A DNA stretch of 64,000 bases, from positions 372,001 to 436,000 of the forward strand of contig NZ_SACM01000003.1 of NCBI RefSeq assembly GCF_004004565.1, in the 5' to 3' direction. Shown one piece after another: positions 54,940 to 62,853 of this stretch (positions are counted from its first letter, which is position 1; the number at the start of each line of letters is the position of its first letter). The notes below the pieces were generated by a model. It made no database searches. It was not told the DNA's origin and saw only the letters and a list, made by a program, of their open reading frames with translations. The stretch comes from Inhella crocodyli. Its GTDB lineage: Bacteria; Pseudomonadota; Gammaproteobacteria; Burkholderiales; Burkholderiaceae_C. The translations under genes and the position numbers were made by a program.

Positions 54940-55034
54940 TTCGGCGCTCGGCCGGGGCGGCCCTCCCCCATTCGGAGGAGCCGCGACTTTCCCTGGGGGC
55001 AACCCGCTACTGGTTCACCCCAGCCCCCCCCACA

Positions 55035-56258
55035 ATGCCGCCGCCCATGGTTGACTTGCACCACCCGACGTTGTTGATCGCCTTGGCTGTGGTCACCCTC
55101 GTCACCGCGGCCATGGTGCTGCTCGCCGGTCCGCTCGCGGGCGCGCGCCGCGAAAGCCATTGGTGGGCCGCCGGCTACTGCGCCATGGCCTTGAGCCTGG
55201 GCCTGTTCATGCGCATCCCCGCTCCCTGGGGCTCGGTCTTGGGCACCGGCTTGCTGTGCGGCGGCCTGGGCCTGGTGATGGGGGGCTTTCGCGCTTACGC
55301 CGAGTTGGGGCGGGTGCCCTTGCCCGGGTTGGTGCTCGGCACCCTGGGCCTGGCGGGCGCCGGCCTGGGCGCCACCTGGGGCGTGGACCCCCTGACCAGT
55401 TCGCGCGTGACCGCCCTGGCCGGCCTGGCCGCCACGGCCTTCACCGCCGGCTGGCTGTGGCAGGCCCCGATGCGCGACGCGCAAGCCGCCGCGCGCATCA
55501 CCGCCACGGGGTGTGCTGGCGTGGGCGTGGCCATGGCCTGGTGGCTGCTGGGCACGGCCTGGGGGCCGTGGACGGAACAACTGACGGCGTGGACCAGCCT
55601 GGCCGTGCTGGCCTGCCAGGTGGTGGTGCTGGCCGGGCAAATGCTGTTGCTGACGCAGCGCCACGCCGCCAAATTGGCGCAGGCCGCGGCCACGGATTCG
55701 CTGACGGGCATCCACAACCGCGCTGGCTTCGAAGAACTGGCCACGCGCAAGATCGGCCGCGCGGCACCGACCGAAGAGCCGCTGGCCCTGCTGGTGTTCG
55801 ACATCGACCACTTCAAGCGCATCAACGACACGCACGGCCACCCCATCGGCGACCGCGTGCTGCGCCGCGTGGTGGGCCGCGCGCTGAACACCCTGCGCCC
55901 CGACGACCTGCTGGGCCGCTGGGGCGGCGAAGAGTTCGTGGCCCTGCTGGTGGGCGTGACGCCCGAGCAGGCCTGGGACGCGGCCGAGCGCCTGCGCGTG
56001 GCCATCGCCAGCCGCGGCTTCAAGCTGCCCGACGGCACCCGATTGAGCGTGACGATTTCCGTTGGCCTCATGGCCACCCGGGCCAACACCCTGGACCCGC
56101 GCACGCAGCTGCGCAAGCTGGTGGCGGTGGCCGACGTGGCGCTGTACGAGGCCAAGCGCGGCGGGCGCAACCAGGTGCAGGTGGGCGAGCCCAACACCCG
56201 GCCGGTGCCCTTGGGCGAGGCCGAGGTCTCGCCCTGGGTGGCCGGTCAGACCGCCTGA
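55035..56258 (+). CDS. Membrane diguanylate cyclase (GGDEF)
   Basis: 407 aa; start ATG 55035 or 55047. Six to seven N-terminal hydrophobic helices (to about residue 210) form a membrane sensor of unknown type. The GGDEF domain follows: DSLTGIHNRAGFEELATRK, DIDHFKRINDTHGHPIGDRVL and the active GGEEF motif in WGGEEFVALLVG. No RxxD inhibitory site is visible before it (RPDDLLGRWGGEEF has RPDD, which does fit RxxD, so weak inhibition is possible). It should produce c-di-GMP at the inner membrane. No EAL domain. Confidence 0.93.
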   Translation: MPPPMVDLHHPTLLIALAVVTLVTAAMVLLAGPLAGARRESHWWAAGYCAMALSLGLFMRIPAPWGSVLGTGLLCGGLGLVMGGFRAYAELGRVPLPGLVLGTLGLAGAGLGATWGVDPLTSSRVTALAGLAATAFTAGWLWQAPMRDAQAAARITATGCAGVGVAMAWWLLGTAWGPWTEQLTAWTSLAVLACQVVVLAGQMLLLTQRHAAKLAQAAATDSLTGIHNRAGFEELATRKIGRAAPTEEPLALLVFDIDHFKRINDTHGHPIGDRVLRRVVGRALNTLRPDDLLGRWGGEEFVALLVGVTPEQAWDAAERLRVAIASRGFKLPDGTRLSVTISVGLMATRANTLDPRTQLRKLVAVADVALYEAKRGGRNQVQVGEPNTRPVPLGEAEVSPWVAGQTA

Positions 56259-56286
56259 GGGCCGCAGCCCCCAGGCCGAACGGGTC

Positions 56287-57066
56287 TTAGCGCGCGGGGC
56301 GGCGGCGACGCAGCCAGCCCGCCGCCACCAGGCCCAAACCCGCCAAGGCCAGGCCCGCGGGCTCGGGCACCTCGGCACCGGCTTCGGTGAAGAAGGCCGT
56401 GCCCCAGACGTCAAAGCCCGGGTTGCCTTGGAAGCTGGCGGACAAGCTGCCCACGCCCGTGCTGGTGTTCACCGTGATGACCTGGGTGCCGGACATGCCG
56501 TACAGCGTGGCGTTGTCGGGCGACGCCAGGCCGTACACCGCGCCGAAGCCGATGTTGCCCACGGCCGTGCCGGCGCCGGTGCTGGTGTTGACGCGCACCA
56601 GCTGGTTGTTGGTCGAGCTCATGTACAGCTGGCCGCCCGAGAAGGCGAGGTCGCCGGCCGAGATGAAGCCGCCCAGGTTGCCCACGAACGAGGCCGCGCC
56701 GGTGCCGGTGTTGATGGTGAACAGGCTGCTGTTGGCCGCGTACAGGGTGCCGTCGGCGCCGAACACCAGCGAGTTCAGCGTGGTGCCCAGGTTGCCCACC
56801 AGGGTGGTGCTGCCGTTCGTCGTGTTCACGCGGTACAGCTGGTTGAAGCTGATGCCGTAGAGCTCGCCCGTCGGGCTGAAGGCGATGTCGGTCAGCGCGA
56901 AGCCGGCGTTGCCCAGCAAGGACCAGGTGCCGGTGGTGGCGTCCACCACGCCCACTTGACCGCCACTGCCCGAGAAGTACAGGGAAGGCCCAGCGTGGGC
57001 CGCACCGGCCAGGGCGAGTGCGGCGGCCGCGGCGGTGGCGGCTTGACGAAAGCGATTCAGAAACAT
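56287..57066 (-). CDS. PEP-CTERM protein with repeated beta-propeller-like domain
   Basis: 259 aa from ATG 57066 with an AAGGTAA site. Signal peptide FLNRFRQAATAAAAALALAGAAHAG. The mature protein repeats a unit of about 40 residues (LYRVNTTNGSTTLVGNLG, LFTINTGTGAASFVGNLG, LVRVNTSTGAGTAVGNIG, VITVNTSTGVGSLSASF), as in beta-propellers. The C-terminus VPEPAGLALAGLGLVAAGWLRRRRPAR is a PEP-CTERM signal. It is likely an exosortase-sorted surface protein. A near-perfect sigma-54 promoter precedes it. Confidence 0.88.
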   Translation of the reverse strand: MFLNRFRQAATAAAAALALAGAAHAGPSLYFSGSGGQVGVVDATTGTWSLLGNAGFALTDIAFSPTGELYGISFNQLYRVNTTNGSTTLVGNLGTTLNSLVFGADGTLYAANSSLFTINTGTGAASFVGNLGGFISAGDLAFSGGQLYMSSTNNQLVRVNTSTGAGTAVGNIGFGAVYGLASPDNATLYGMSGTQVITVNTSTGVGSLSASFQGNPGFDVWGTAFFTEAGAEVPEPAGLALAGLGLVAAGWLRRRRPAR

Positions 57067-57097
57067 GCAGTTACCTTGGTTGAAGGGCACTGCATTC

Positions 57098-57113
57098 AGC
57101 AAACCGTGTGCCA
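57098..57113 (-). promoter_or_regulatory. Near-perfect sigma-54 promoter of the PEP-CTERM gene
   Basis: On the minus strand TGGCAC-ACGGT-TTGCT matches the -24/-12 consensus TGGCAC-N5-TTGCW exactly, including GG-N10-GC spacing. The start would be near 57087, about 20 bases before ATG 57066. Confidence 0.75.
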
Positions 57114-57193
57114 CCCACGAAAACACGCGGCCGGCCGCGCGCTGGGCGGTGGGGCTGTCAAACCCACCGACACCCTCGCGGTGACAAACTTTT

Positions 57194-58435
57194 TCAAGCC
57201 CGCAGCAGCGGCAGCACGCCGCCGCCATAGCCCGGGAACAGGCGCGCGAGTTGCGCGTCCTTCAGGCCCAGGTGCTGCGCGGCCACGCCGGCGAACACGG
57301 CGCGGTAATCGGTGGTGATGGCGAGGTCGCGGCCCTGGTAGCGGGCGCTGGCCTCCAGGCCCGGCCAGTCGCCATGCACGCGACCGCCTTGCACGCGACC
57401 GCCCAGGGCCCACAGCACGTTGCCGTGGCCATGGTCCGTGCCGCCGTTGCCGTTCTCGCGCACGGTGCGGCCGAACTCGCTGACGACCAGCACCACGGTG
57501 TCGCGCCACAGCGGGCCCAGCTCGCGGGCCAGCAGGGCCAGGCCCTGGCCGATGGGCGCCAAGCGGCCGGCCAGTTGGCCGGTGCTGGCGCCTTGGCGCA
57601 CGTGGGTGTCCCAACCGCCCGCTTGCAGCAGGGCGAACTGCACGCGCGGGTCGCCGCGCATCACGCGGGCCAGGCGGCGCGCGTCGTCGGGGAAGCCGGC
57701 CGCGGGCGGCGCGCCGTTGTCGGCGGCCATCATTTCGCGCTCGGCCCCGCTCGCGCTCATCATGGGCGGCTCGACCAGGGCCTGCGCCATCTGCTCGCGA
57801 CCGCGCTGGCCCTCGGCCCAGGCTTTGGCGTAGCGCGGGTCCTCGGCGTAGAGCTTCTCCAGCCCGGCCGCCAGCGCCGGCTGCGCTTGCCGGGCGCTGC
57901 GGGCACCGCGCCCGCCGTTGCCGGCCGGCAGCGCGGCCACGTCGGCGTGGCCGCCCAAGATGCGCGGGCGCGTGGGGCCGGCGTACACGGCGCGCACCGC
58001 ATCGCTGTCGCCGCCCAGGGTCAGCAGGCGGCCCATCCAGCCGTCTTGCGTGGTTTTCACCCCCGGAGTTCCGCTCTCCAACTCGTCTTGCGCCTCGAAG
58101 TGGCTGCGCCCGCTGGCCTGCGCGCCGCAGGCGTGCACGAAGCCGAGCTGACCGGCGGCCCACAGGGGCTGCAGGTCCTTCAGCGCAGGATGCAGGCCGA
58201 AGCGGCCGTCGAGGTCGAGCACGCCGCCGTCTTGCCCCGGGCCCGGCAGGGCGATGGTGGGGCGCTCGCGGCGGTAGTCGGCGTCGGCATGGGGCGCGAC
58301 GACGGACAGGCCGTCCACCGCGCCGCGCAGCAGCACGACGACGAGCCGTTGCGGCGCGCCGCTGGTGGCGGCGTGGGCCCAGGGGAGTGCCCCCAGGGCA
58401 AGGGCACTGGCGATGGCTTGGCGGCGTGTGGTCAT
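57194..58435 (-). CDS. DUF1501 (sulfatase-like fold) secreted protein
   Basis: 413 aa from ATG 58435. Twin-arginine-type signal MTTRRQAIASALALGALPWAHA. Family landmarks are RLVVVLLRGAVDGLSVVAPH, GRFGLHPALKDLQPLWAAGQLGFVHACG, GRSHFEAQDELESG, GGWDTHVRQG and VVLVVSEFGRTVRENGNGGTDHGHGN. DUF1501 proteins share the alkaline-phosphatase superfamily fold and usually pair with DUF1800 partners, as here (upstream gene, 5-base gap). Role unknown. It is part of the hydrolase-DUF1800-DUF1501 unit. Confidence 0.9.
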   Translation of the reverse strand: MTTRRQAIASALALGALPWAHAATSGAPQRLVVVLLRGAVDGLSVVAPHADADYRRERPTIALPGPGQDGGVLDLDGRFGLHPALKDLQPLWAAGQLGFVHACGAQASGRSHFEAQDELESGTPGVKTTQDGWMGRLLTLGGDSDAVRAVYAGPTRPRILGGHADVAALPAGNGGRGARSARQAQPALAAGLEKLYAEDPRYAKAWAEGQRGREQMAQALVEPPMMSASGAEREMMAADNGAPPAAGFPDDARRLARVMRGDPRVQFALLQAGGWDTHVRQGASTGQLAGRLAPIGQGLALLARELGPLWRDTVVLVVSEFGRTVRENGNGGTDHGHGNVLWALGGRVQGGRVHGDWPGLEASARYQGRDLAITTDYRAVFAGVAAQHLGLKDAQLARLFPGYGGGVLPLLRA

Positions 58436-58440
58436 GGTGC

Positions 58441-59889
58441 TCAGCAGTTTTGGAAGTCCGGGGAGGCCAGCAGCAAGGCGGCTTGCAGGCGCGGGGGTTC
58501 GGCGGCCACGGCGGCACGGGTGCGCGGGCCGATGGTCTCGCCCAGGGTGGCCAGCAGCTCGCTGGCCTGCGGGTTCACGCGCTGCGCCAGGCGGCCGGCC
58601 ACCTCGGCACGGCGGGCCAGGGCCTCGGGGTCGAGCCAGGCGGCCCGGGTGGTCTTGGGGCCGTCGGGCGTGGGCCAGGCGAAGGGCGCTTGCCCCAGCC
58701 CGCGCAGGCCTTGGACCACGGGCTCGACCAGCTCGGGCCGGCCGTTCTGGCCGGTGGCGCGCAGCAGGGTGACGACGAAGCGCTGCGGCGTCTTGAACTT
58801 GGCGCCGATCACCTCGGGCGACACGAAACGGGGGTGCGTGAACAGGGCCTGCAAGGTGACGCGCAGGTCGCCGTCGCTCTTCAAAAAGGCGTCGGCCACG
58901 GCTTGGATCAGGTCGGCCGGCGGCGCGTCCGACACGAAGTGCAGCGCCAGCTTGGTGGCCAGGTGGCGCGCGGTGCTGGGGTGGCGCGCCAGCTGGTCCA
59001 GCGCCCATTCGCCCTGCTGCTGACCGCGGCCGGGCACGCGCTGGCCCAGCCAGGTCTTGGGCCCGTCGTCGTGGCGGCGGGGGTCGAAGGCGAAAAGCTC
59101 GTCGGCGCGGTCGCTGCGGCGGCCGCGGCCGGGCGCCAGGGTCCAACCGGTCAGCACGCGGGCCAGCTCGGTCACGTCGGCCTGGGTGTAGCCGCCGTCC
59201 ACGCCCAGGGTGTGCAGCTCCATCAGCTCGCGGGCGTAGTTCTCGTTCAGGCCGCCCGCGCCACCGCCCGGCGTGCGCACGTTGGCGCCGGCCTTGGTGC
59301 TGAGCCAGTTGTCCAGGTAGAACAGCATGGCCGGGTGCTTGGCCGTGGCGCCCAACAGGTCGCGGAAGCGCCCCATGGCGTGCGGCGCGATGGCGCGGTG
59401 CAGGTAGTCGCCCACCATCACGCGGCAAAAGCCTTTGGCGATGAACACGTTGAAGTGGTGGAACCAGAAGTCGGTCATCACCGCGTGCAGCTGGCGCGGG
59501 CTGTCCAGCGCGGGCAGCAACCAGGTCTGCACGGCCTGGCCCATGGCCTGGCGCACCTGCTCGCGGCGCTCGCTGTTGCCTTCGCTGGGGTCGCGGCGCT
59601 GGCTCTCGCGGTAGGCGTTCACCGCGTCGCGCAGCGGCGTGGCGTGCAGGGCGGCCAGGCGTGCGTCCAGTTCGGGCTGGGGCAGGCGCTCGGGCTGCAG
59701 CTGCTCGTCCAGGTAGGCGCGCCAGCCCATGGCCTGCACGCGCGCCAAGTCGCCAGGGCGCGGGCCCCAGGCCAGGCGGTTGAGGGCGTGCACGGCCAGG
59801 GTCTCGGGCGAGGGTGCTGCCGCGCGCGCGGCAGGCAGCCAGGGCAGCACGGCGGCGGTGCCCAACAGGGTGCGTCGGAAGAGGTTCAT
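58441..59889 (-). CDS. DUF1800 secreted protein
   Basis: 482 aa. N-terminus MNLFRRTLLGTAAVLPWLPAARA is twin-arginine-like. Landmarks are ALNRLAWGPRPGDLARVQAMG, MTDFWFHHFNVFIAKG, LNENYARELMELHTLGVDGGYTQADVTELARVLTGW and GPKTWLGQR, the DUF1800 signature blocks. Its ATG overlaps the TGA of the upstream alpha/beta hydrolase gene (ATGA). DUF1800/DUF1501 pairs are widespread in soil and aquatic bacteria and presumably act together in the periplasm on an unidentified substrate. Confidence 0.9.
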   Translation of the reverse strand: MNLFRRTLLGTAAVLPWLPAARAAAPSPETLAVHALNRLAWGPRPGDLARVQAMGWRAYLDEQLQPERLPQPELDARLAALHATPLRDAVNAYRESQRRDPSEGNSERREQVRQAMGQAVQTWLLPALDSPRQLHAVMTDFWFHHFNVFIAKGFCRVMVGDYLHRAIAPHAMGRFRDLLGATAKHPAMLFYLDNWLSTKAGANVRTPGGGAGGLNENYARELMELHTLGVDGGYTQADVTELARVLTGWTLAPGRGRRSDRADELFAFDPRRHDDGPKTWLGQRVPGRGQQQGEWALDQLARHPSTARHLATKLALHFVSDAPPADLIQAVADAFLKSDGDLRVTLQALFTHPRFVSPEVIGAKFKTPQRFVVTLLRATGQNGRPELVEPVVQGLRGLGQAPFAWPTPDGPKTTRAAWLDPEALARRAEVAGRLAQRVNPQASELLATLGETIGPRTRAAVAAEPPRLQAALLLASPDFQNC

Positions 59890-60932
59890 GCGGTGCGCCA
59901 GGCGTCTTGGGGGCCGAGTCCGGCCGGGGCTTGGGAGAGGCGCTGGCGTGCGTCGGCATCGTCCAGCAGGTGGGCGCGCCACCAGTCGGTGCTGGTGGCG
60001 CGGATGAGGGCGTGGTGGCGCTCGGCCTGGGCCACGGCGGCGTCGGGCCGCGGGCGGGCGCTGCGCTGGCCTTGGGCGTTGCCCGAGAAGCTGGCGTGGT
60101 CGGCACCGTCCAGCCACAGCTCGGCCTTGCGGCCGCGGCCGCTGGGCAAGGCGTCGTACACCTGGCGCCGGTAGTCGCCGCGGGTGGCGCGCTCGCTGCC
60201 CGCAGTGGCGAAGGGGTCGGTGTCGAAGGAGCCGGTGAGGCAGAGCACCGGGCGCTCGATGCCGCCAAAACCACCCTCCCCGCGCGCCGGCGGCGAGGGG
60301 CTGAAGGCCGCGAAGGCGCGCGGCCGCGGGTCAGCGAGCGGGGCCGGTCCGCGGCGGCCGTAGCTTTGACCGGCAACGGCCAAGGTGGTGTGCCCGCCGA
60401 ACGAATGCCCGGCCATGCCGATCGCATCCAGGCGCAGGCGGGCCAGCAGCGCATCGCCCGCGGCCTGGCGGCGCGCCAGCTCGTCGAGCACGAAGCGCAC
60501 GTCCAGCGCGCGGGCCTCCAGCTGGTCGGCGTTGGCGGCCTTTTGCAACGCACGCGGGCCGCCATGGCGCAGCACCTCGGTGTCGCTGCCCGGGTGCTGC
60601 AGGTGCAGGGTGGCGATGCCGGCGTCGGCCCAGGCCTGTGCCCAGGCCCGGCCGGCGTCCACGCTGCCGCCCAGCCCGTGGCTGAACAGCACCAGGGGCA
60701 CCCGATCGGCGCCTGCCGGCAGGCGCAAGCGCAGGGGCAGTTCGCGCTGGCGGGCCGCGTCGGTCCAGCGCAGGGCGTCGGTGCCGGGTTCGTCGCGCGC
60801 GCCGGGGGCCGAGGCCGGCGCAGCGCGCCGTTCGGCACGGCGCTCGGCCCACCGCTCCCGCAGGCCCTGCGCCGTTGCGGCATGGGCCAGCGCCAAGCCA
60901 CCCAGCGTGAGGAAGATGCGTCGATCAAGCAT
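59886..60932 (-). CDS. Secreted alpha/beta hydrolase (dienelactone-hydrolase/PAF-acetylhydrolase-like)
   Basis: 348 aa from ATG 60932. Signal MLDRRIFLTLGGLALAHAATAQG is twin-arginine-type. The core has LVLFSHGLGGSVDAG, the nucleophile in AGHSFGGHTTL (about residue 178), an acid near LTGSFDTDPF and a His in DGADHASFSG. It resembles bacterial dienelactone or phospholipase-like hydrolases. It is the first gene of the three-gene unit with DUF1800 and DUF1501, so the three exported proteins probably share a pathway. The long frame upstream of 60932 is rejected. Confidence 0.85.
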   Translation of the reverse strand: MLDRRIFLTLGGLALAHAATAQGLRERWAERRAERRAAPASAPGARDEPGTDALRWTDAARQRELPLRLRLPAGADRVPLVLFSHGLGGSVDAGRAWAQAWADAGIATLHLQHPGSDTEVLRHGGPRALQKAANADQLEARALDVRFVLDELARRQAAGDALLARLRLDAIGMAGHSFGGHTTLAVAGQSYGRRGPAPLADPRPRAFAAFSPSPPARGEGGFGGIERPVLCLTGSFDTDPFATAGSERATRGDYRRQVYDALPSGRGRKAELWLDGADHASFSGNAQGQRSARPRPDAAVAQAERHHALIRATSTDWWRAHLLDDADARQRLSQAPAGLGPQDAWRTA

Positions 60933-61072
60933 GGCCGCAGCATGCCCCAGCGGGGGTGCGCCCAGCGTGTGCGCTGTGCAAAGAAGCGTTGCTCTGGCCC
61001 GGTCGCCACTTCCGTCACAAGGCATCCTCCCGACGCGGCTCAAGGGCTTGGCCGGCTCGCGACAATCGCGCC

Positions 61073-61918
61073 ATGCCCACGTCCCGCCTGCCGCTCTGGA
61101 TCGCCCACCTCGCCCTGCTGGGTGGGCTCGCAGCCACGCACGCACTGGCGCAAGCGCCCAGCCCGAGCCCCGCGTCGACGGCGACGCCGCGCTGCACCCA
61201 GCCGCTGCGCGTGGCCTTCGTCGACGTGGACCTGGGCCCCTACCTGCCGGGCCAGGGCGACGCCTTTGCCGACCCCCCGGGTCACTTCGTGAACTGGGTG
61301 CGCCGCGAGGCCGCGCGCTGGGGCTGTGCCGTCACGCTCAGCCGCCTGCCACCGGCCCGCCTGCAAACCGCCCTGGCGCAGGGCGAGGCCGACCTCGGCA
61401 TCGGCCTGGCGTCCACGCCCGAGCGCGAAAAGGCCTGGGTGTTTCCGCGCGACGCGCAGCAGCGCATCGACGCCCGCCTGTCCCTGTTCGAGGCCGAGGT
61501 GCTGCTGCTGGCCCGCCAGGACGCTGTGGCCCAACTCGGCTGGAACGGACGCGACTTCGCAAGGCCGGTCACCATCGGCGGCGCCAAGGGATCGGCGCCC
61601 CTGACCCTGGTGCAGAACCGCGGCTGGAAAGCCGTTCCCGTGATGAGCACACCGCAGGGCCTGCGCATGCTGCGCGCGGGGCGCTTCGACCTGCTCGTCG
61701 CCCCCTCGGTGTTGGTGGAGCCGCAAGCGCTGGCGGCCGCGCCAGCGCTCGTGCCCTTGCACCCGCCGCTGGCCGTGAAGACCTACTACGCGCCGGTCAG
61801 CCCCGCGCTGTGGAAGGACAACCCGGCCTTGGTGCGGGCCCTGTGGCGCGGCCTGTGCCGCACCGGGCGGGAACACGCCGGCCACAGCACCGCGCGCTGC
61901 GACGCTGGCGCCGGCTGA
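61073..61918 (+). CDS. Periplasmic solute-binding protein-like (family 3 type)
   Basis: 281 aa from ATG 61073. Signal peptide MPTSRLPLWIAHLALLGGLAATHALAQA. The mature region follows the family-3 pattern: LRVAFVDVDLGPYLPG, FVNWVRREAARWGCAV, ALAQGEADLGIGLASTPEREKAWVFP, then GLRMLRAGRFDLLVAPSVL. No transporter genes are beside it, so ligand and partner are unknown. It converges on the DUF1697 gene with a 19-base gap. Confidence 0.75.
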   Translation: MPTSRLPLWIAHLALLGGLAATHALAQAPSPSPASTATPRCTQPLRVAFVDVDLGPYLPGQGDAFADPPGHFVNWVRREAARWGCAVTLSRLPPARLQTALAQGEADLGIGLASTPEREKAWVFPRDAQQRIDARLSLFEAEVLLLARQDAVAQLGWNGRDFARPVTIGGAKGSAPLTLVQNRGWKAVPVMSTPQGLRMLRAGRFDLLVAPSVLVEPQALAAAPALVPLHPPLAVKTYYAPVSPALWKDNPALVRALWRGLCRTGREHAGHSTARCDAGAG

Positions 61919-61937
61919 GCAACCGCCCCGCTCGCCT

Positions 61938-62447
61938 TCAGACTTGCATCAGGCGCAGCAGCGCCGCCACCGTGTTGAGGTTGCGCGCCGTGCCGGCCTC
62001 GGCCGCCGGCACGCGCAGCTTGCTGCTGCCCATGCCCGAGGCGTAGTGCACCACCACCTCGCGCGCCAGCAAGGCGATCTCCTCGTCGCGCTGGTGGCGC
62101 ACCGTGGCCAGCGCATCGGCCGGCACCGGGCCGGGCAAAAAGCTCACCAGCACCCGGTTGGGTGCGGCCTCGCGAAACGGCTGCGCGTCGAGCACGCGCG
62201 CCAAGTCCTCGGCCGTGCGCATCACCACGCCCACCTCGCGGCCTTGCTGCGCGGCCAGTGCTTCGCTCAGCAGCGCCTGTACGTCCTCCGAGGGCCGTGG
62301 ACTGTCCACCAGCAAGTTGCCGCTGGCCAGGTGCGTGCGCACCCGCGTGAATCCCAGGCTCTCGGCCAGCGCACGCAGCTCGGCCATCGGCAAGAGGCCG
62401 GTGCCGCCGACGTTGACAGCGCGAAGTAGGGCGAGGTGGGTGGGCAT
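61938..62447 (-). CDS. DUF1697 family protein
   Basis: 169 aa from ATG 62447; a second Met at 62465 is possible. Family opening MPTHLALLRAVNVGGTGLLPMAELRALAESLGFTRVRTHLASGNLLVDS, followed by FLPGPVPADALATVR and the C-terminal KLRVPAAEAGTARNLNTVAALLRLM. DUF1697 proteins are small cytoplasmic proteins of unknown function. It diverges from the small secreted protein gene. Confidence 0.9.
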   Translation of the reverse strand: MPTHLALLRAVNVGGTGLLPMAELRALAESLGFTRVRTHLASGNLLVDSPRPSEDVQALLSEALAAQQGREVGVVMRTAEDLARVLDAQPFREAAPNRVLVSFLPGPVPADALATVRHQRDEEIALLAREVVVHYASGMGSSKLRVPAAEAGTARNLNTVAALLRLMQV

Positions 62448-62502
62448 GGCGACGATTGTCGGCATGGCCACAATGCCGTCTGCCTGTCCCCCTCCACTTG
62501 CC

Positions 62503-62853
62503 ATGAAGAACTGCATCGCCACCGCCCTGATCGCCGGGGCCTTGGGCCTGTCGGGCGCTGTTCACGCCAGCCGCCCCGCCGTCCCTGCCGAGACCGTGTG
62601 CACCTCGGTGCCCGAGCCGCAGTTCACTGGCGTTCGCGAAACGGAGTCGGTGTACGAGGCCGAGCTGACCTTGGAGCAAGGCCGCCCTGTTGCTCTGAGT
62701 TTCAAGATTTTGCAGGGCCTGAAAGACCGTCGCGCGCAGCGAGCGGTCATCGTGGCCCTGTCTGACGCCAACCGTGCCATGGCCTGCGGCGACTTCACCG
62801 GCAAAGTCAGTCGGCGCCACGTGGTACCCGCCACGCCGGTGCCCCAGCCGTGA
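62503..62853 (+). CDS. Small secreted hypothetical protein
   Basis: 116 aa from ATG 62503 (MKNCIATALIAGALGLSGAVHA, a Sec signal peptide). The mature part of about 94 residues has two Cys (VCTSVPEPQ and AMACGDF), which may form a disulfide. It has an Arg-rich KDRRAQRAVIVAL segment. Not recognised. Its stop overlaps the start of the S41-like gene (GTGA), so the two are co-expressed. Confidence 0.7.
   Translation: MKNCIATALIAGALGLSGAVHASRPAVPAETVCTSVPEPQFTGVRETESVYEAELTLEQGRPVALSFKILQGLKDRRAQRAVIVALSDANRAMACGDFTGKVSRRHVVPATPVPQP

Noticed and set aside
52381-55002. 873-codon minus-strand frame opposite the ExbB/ExbD operon
   Set aside because: The three plus-strand genes have consistent families and overlaps; this frame has none.
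57194-61018. 1274-codon minus-strand frame apparently fusing DUF1501 to upstream sequence
   Set aside because: Only the last 413 codons are a gene. The rest is the wrong frame of the DUF1800 and hydrolase genes, which have their own starts and ATGA junction.
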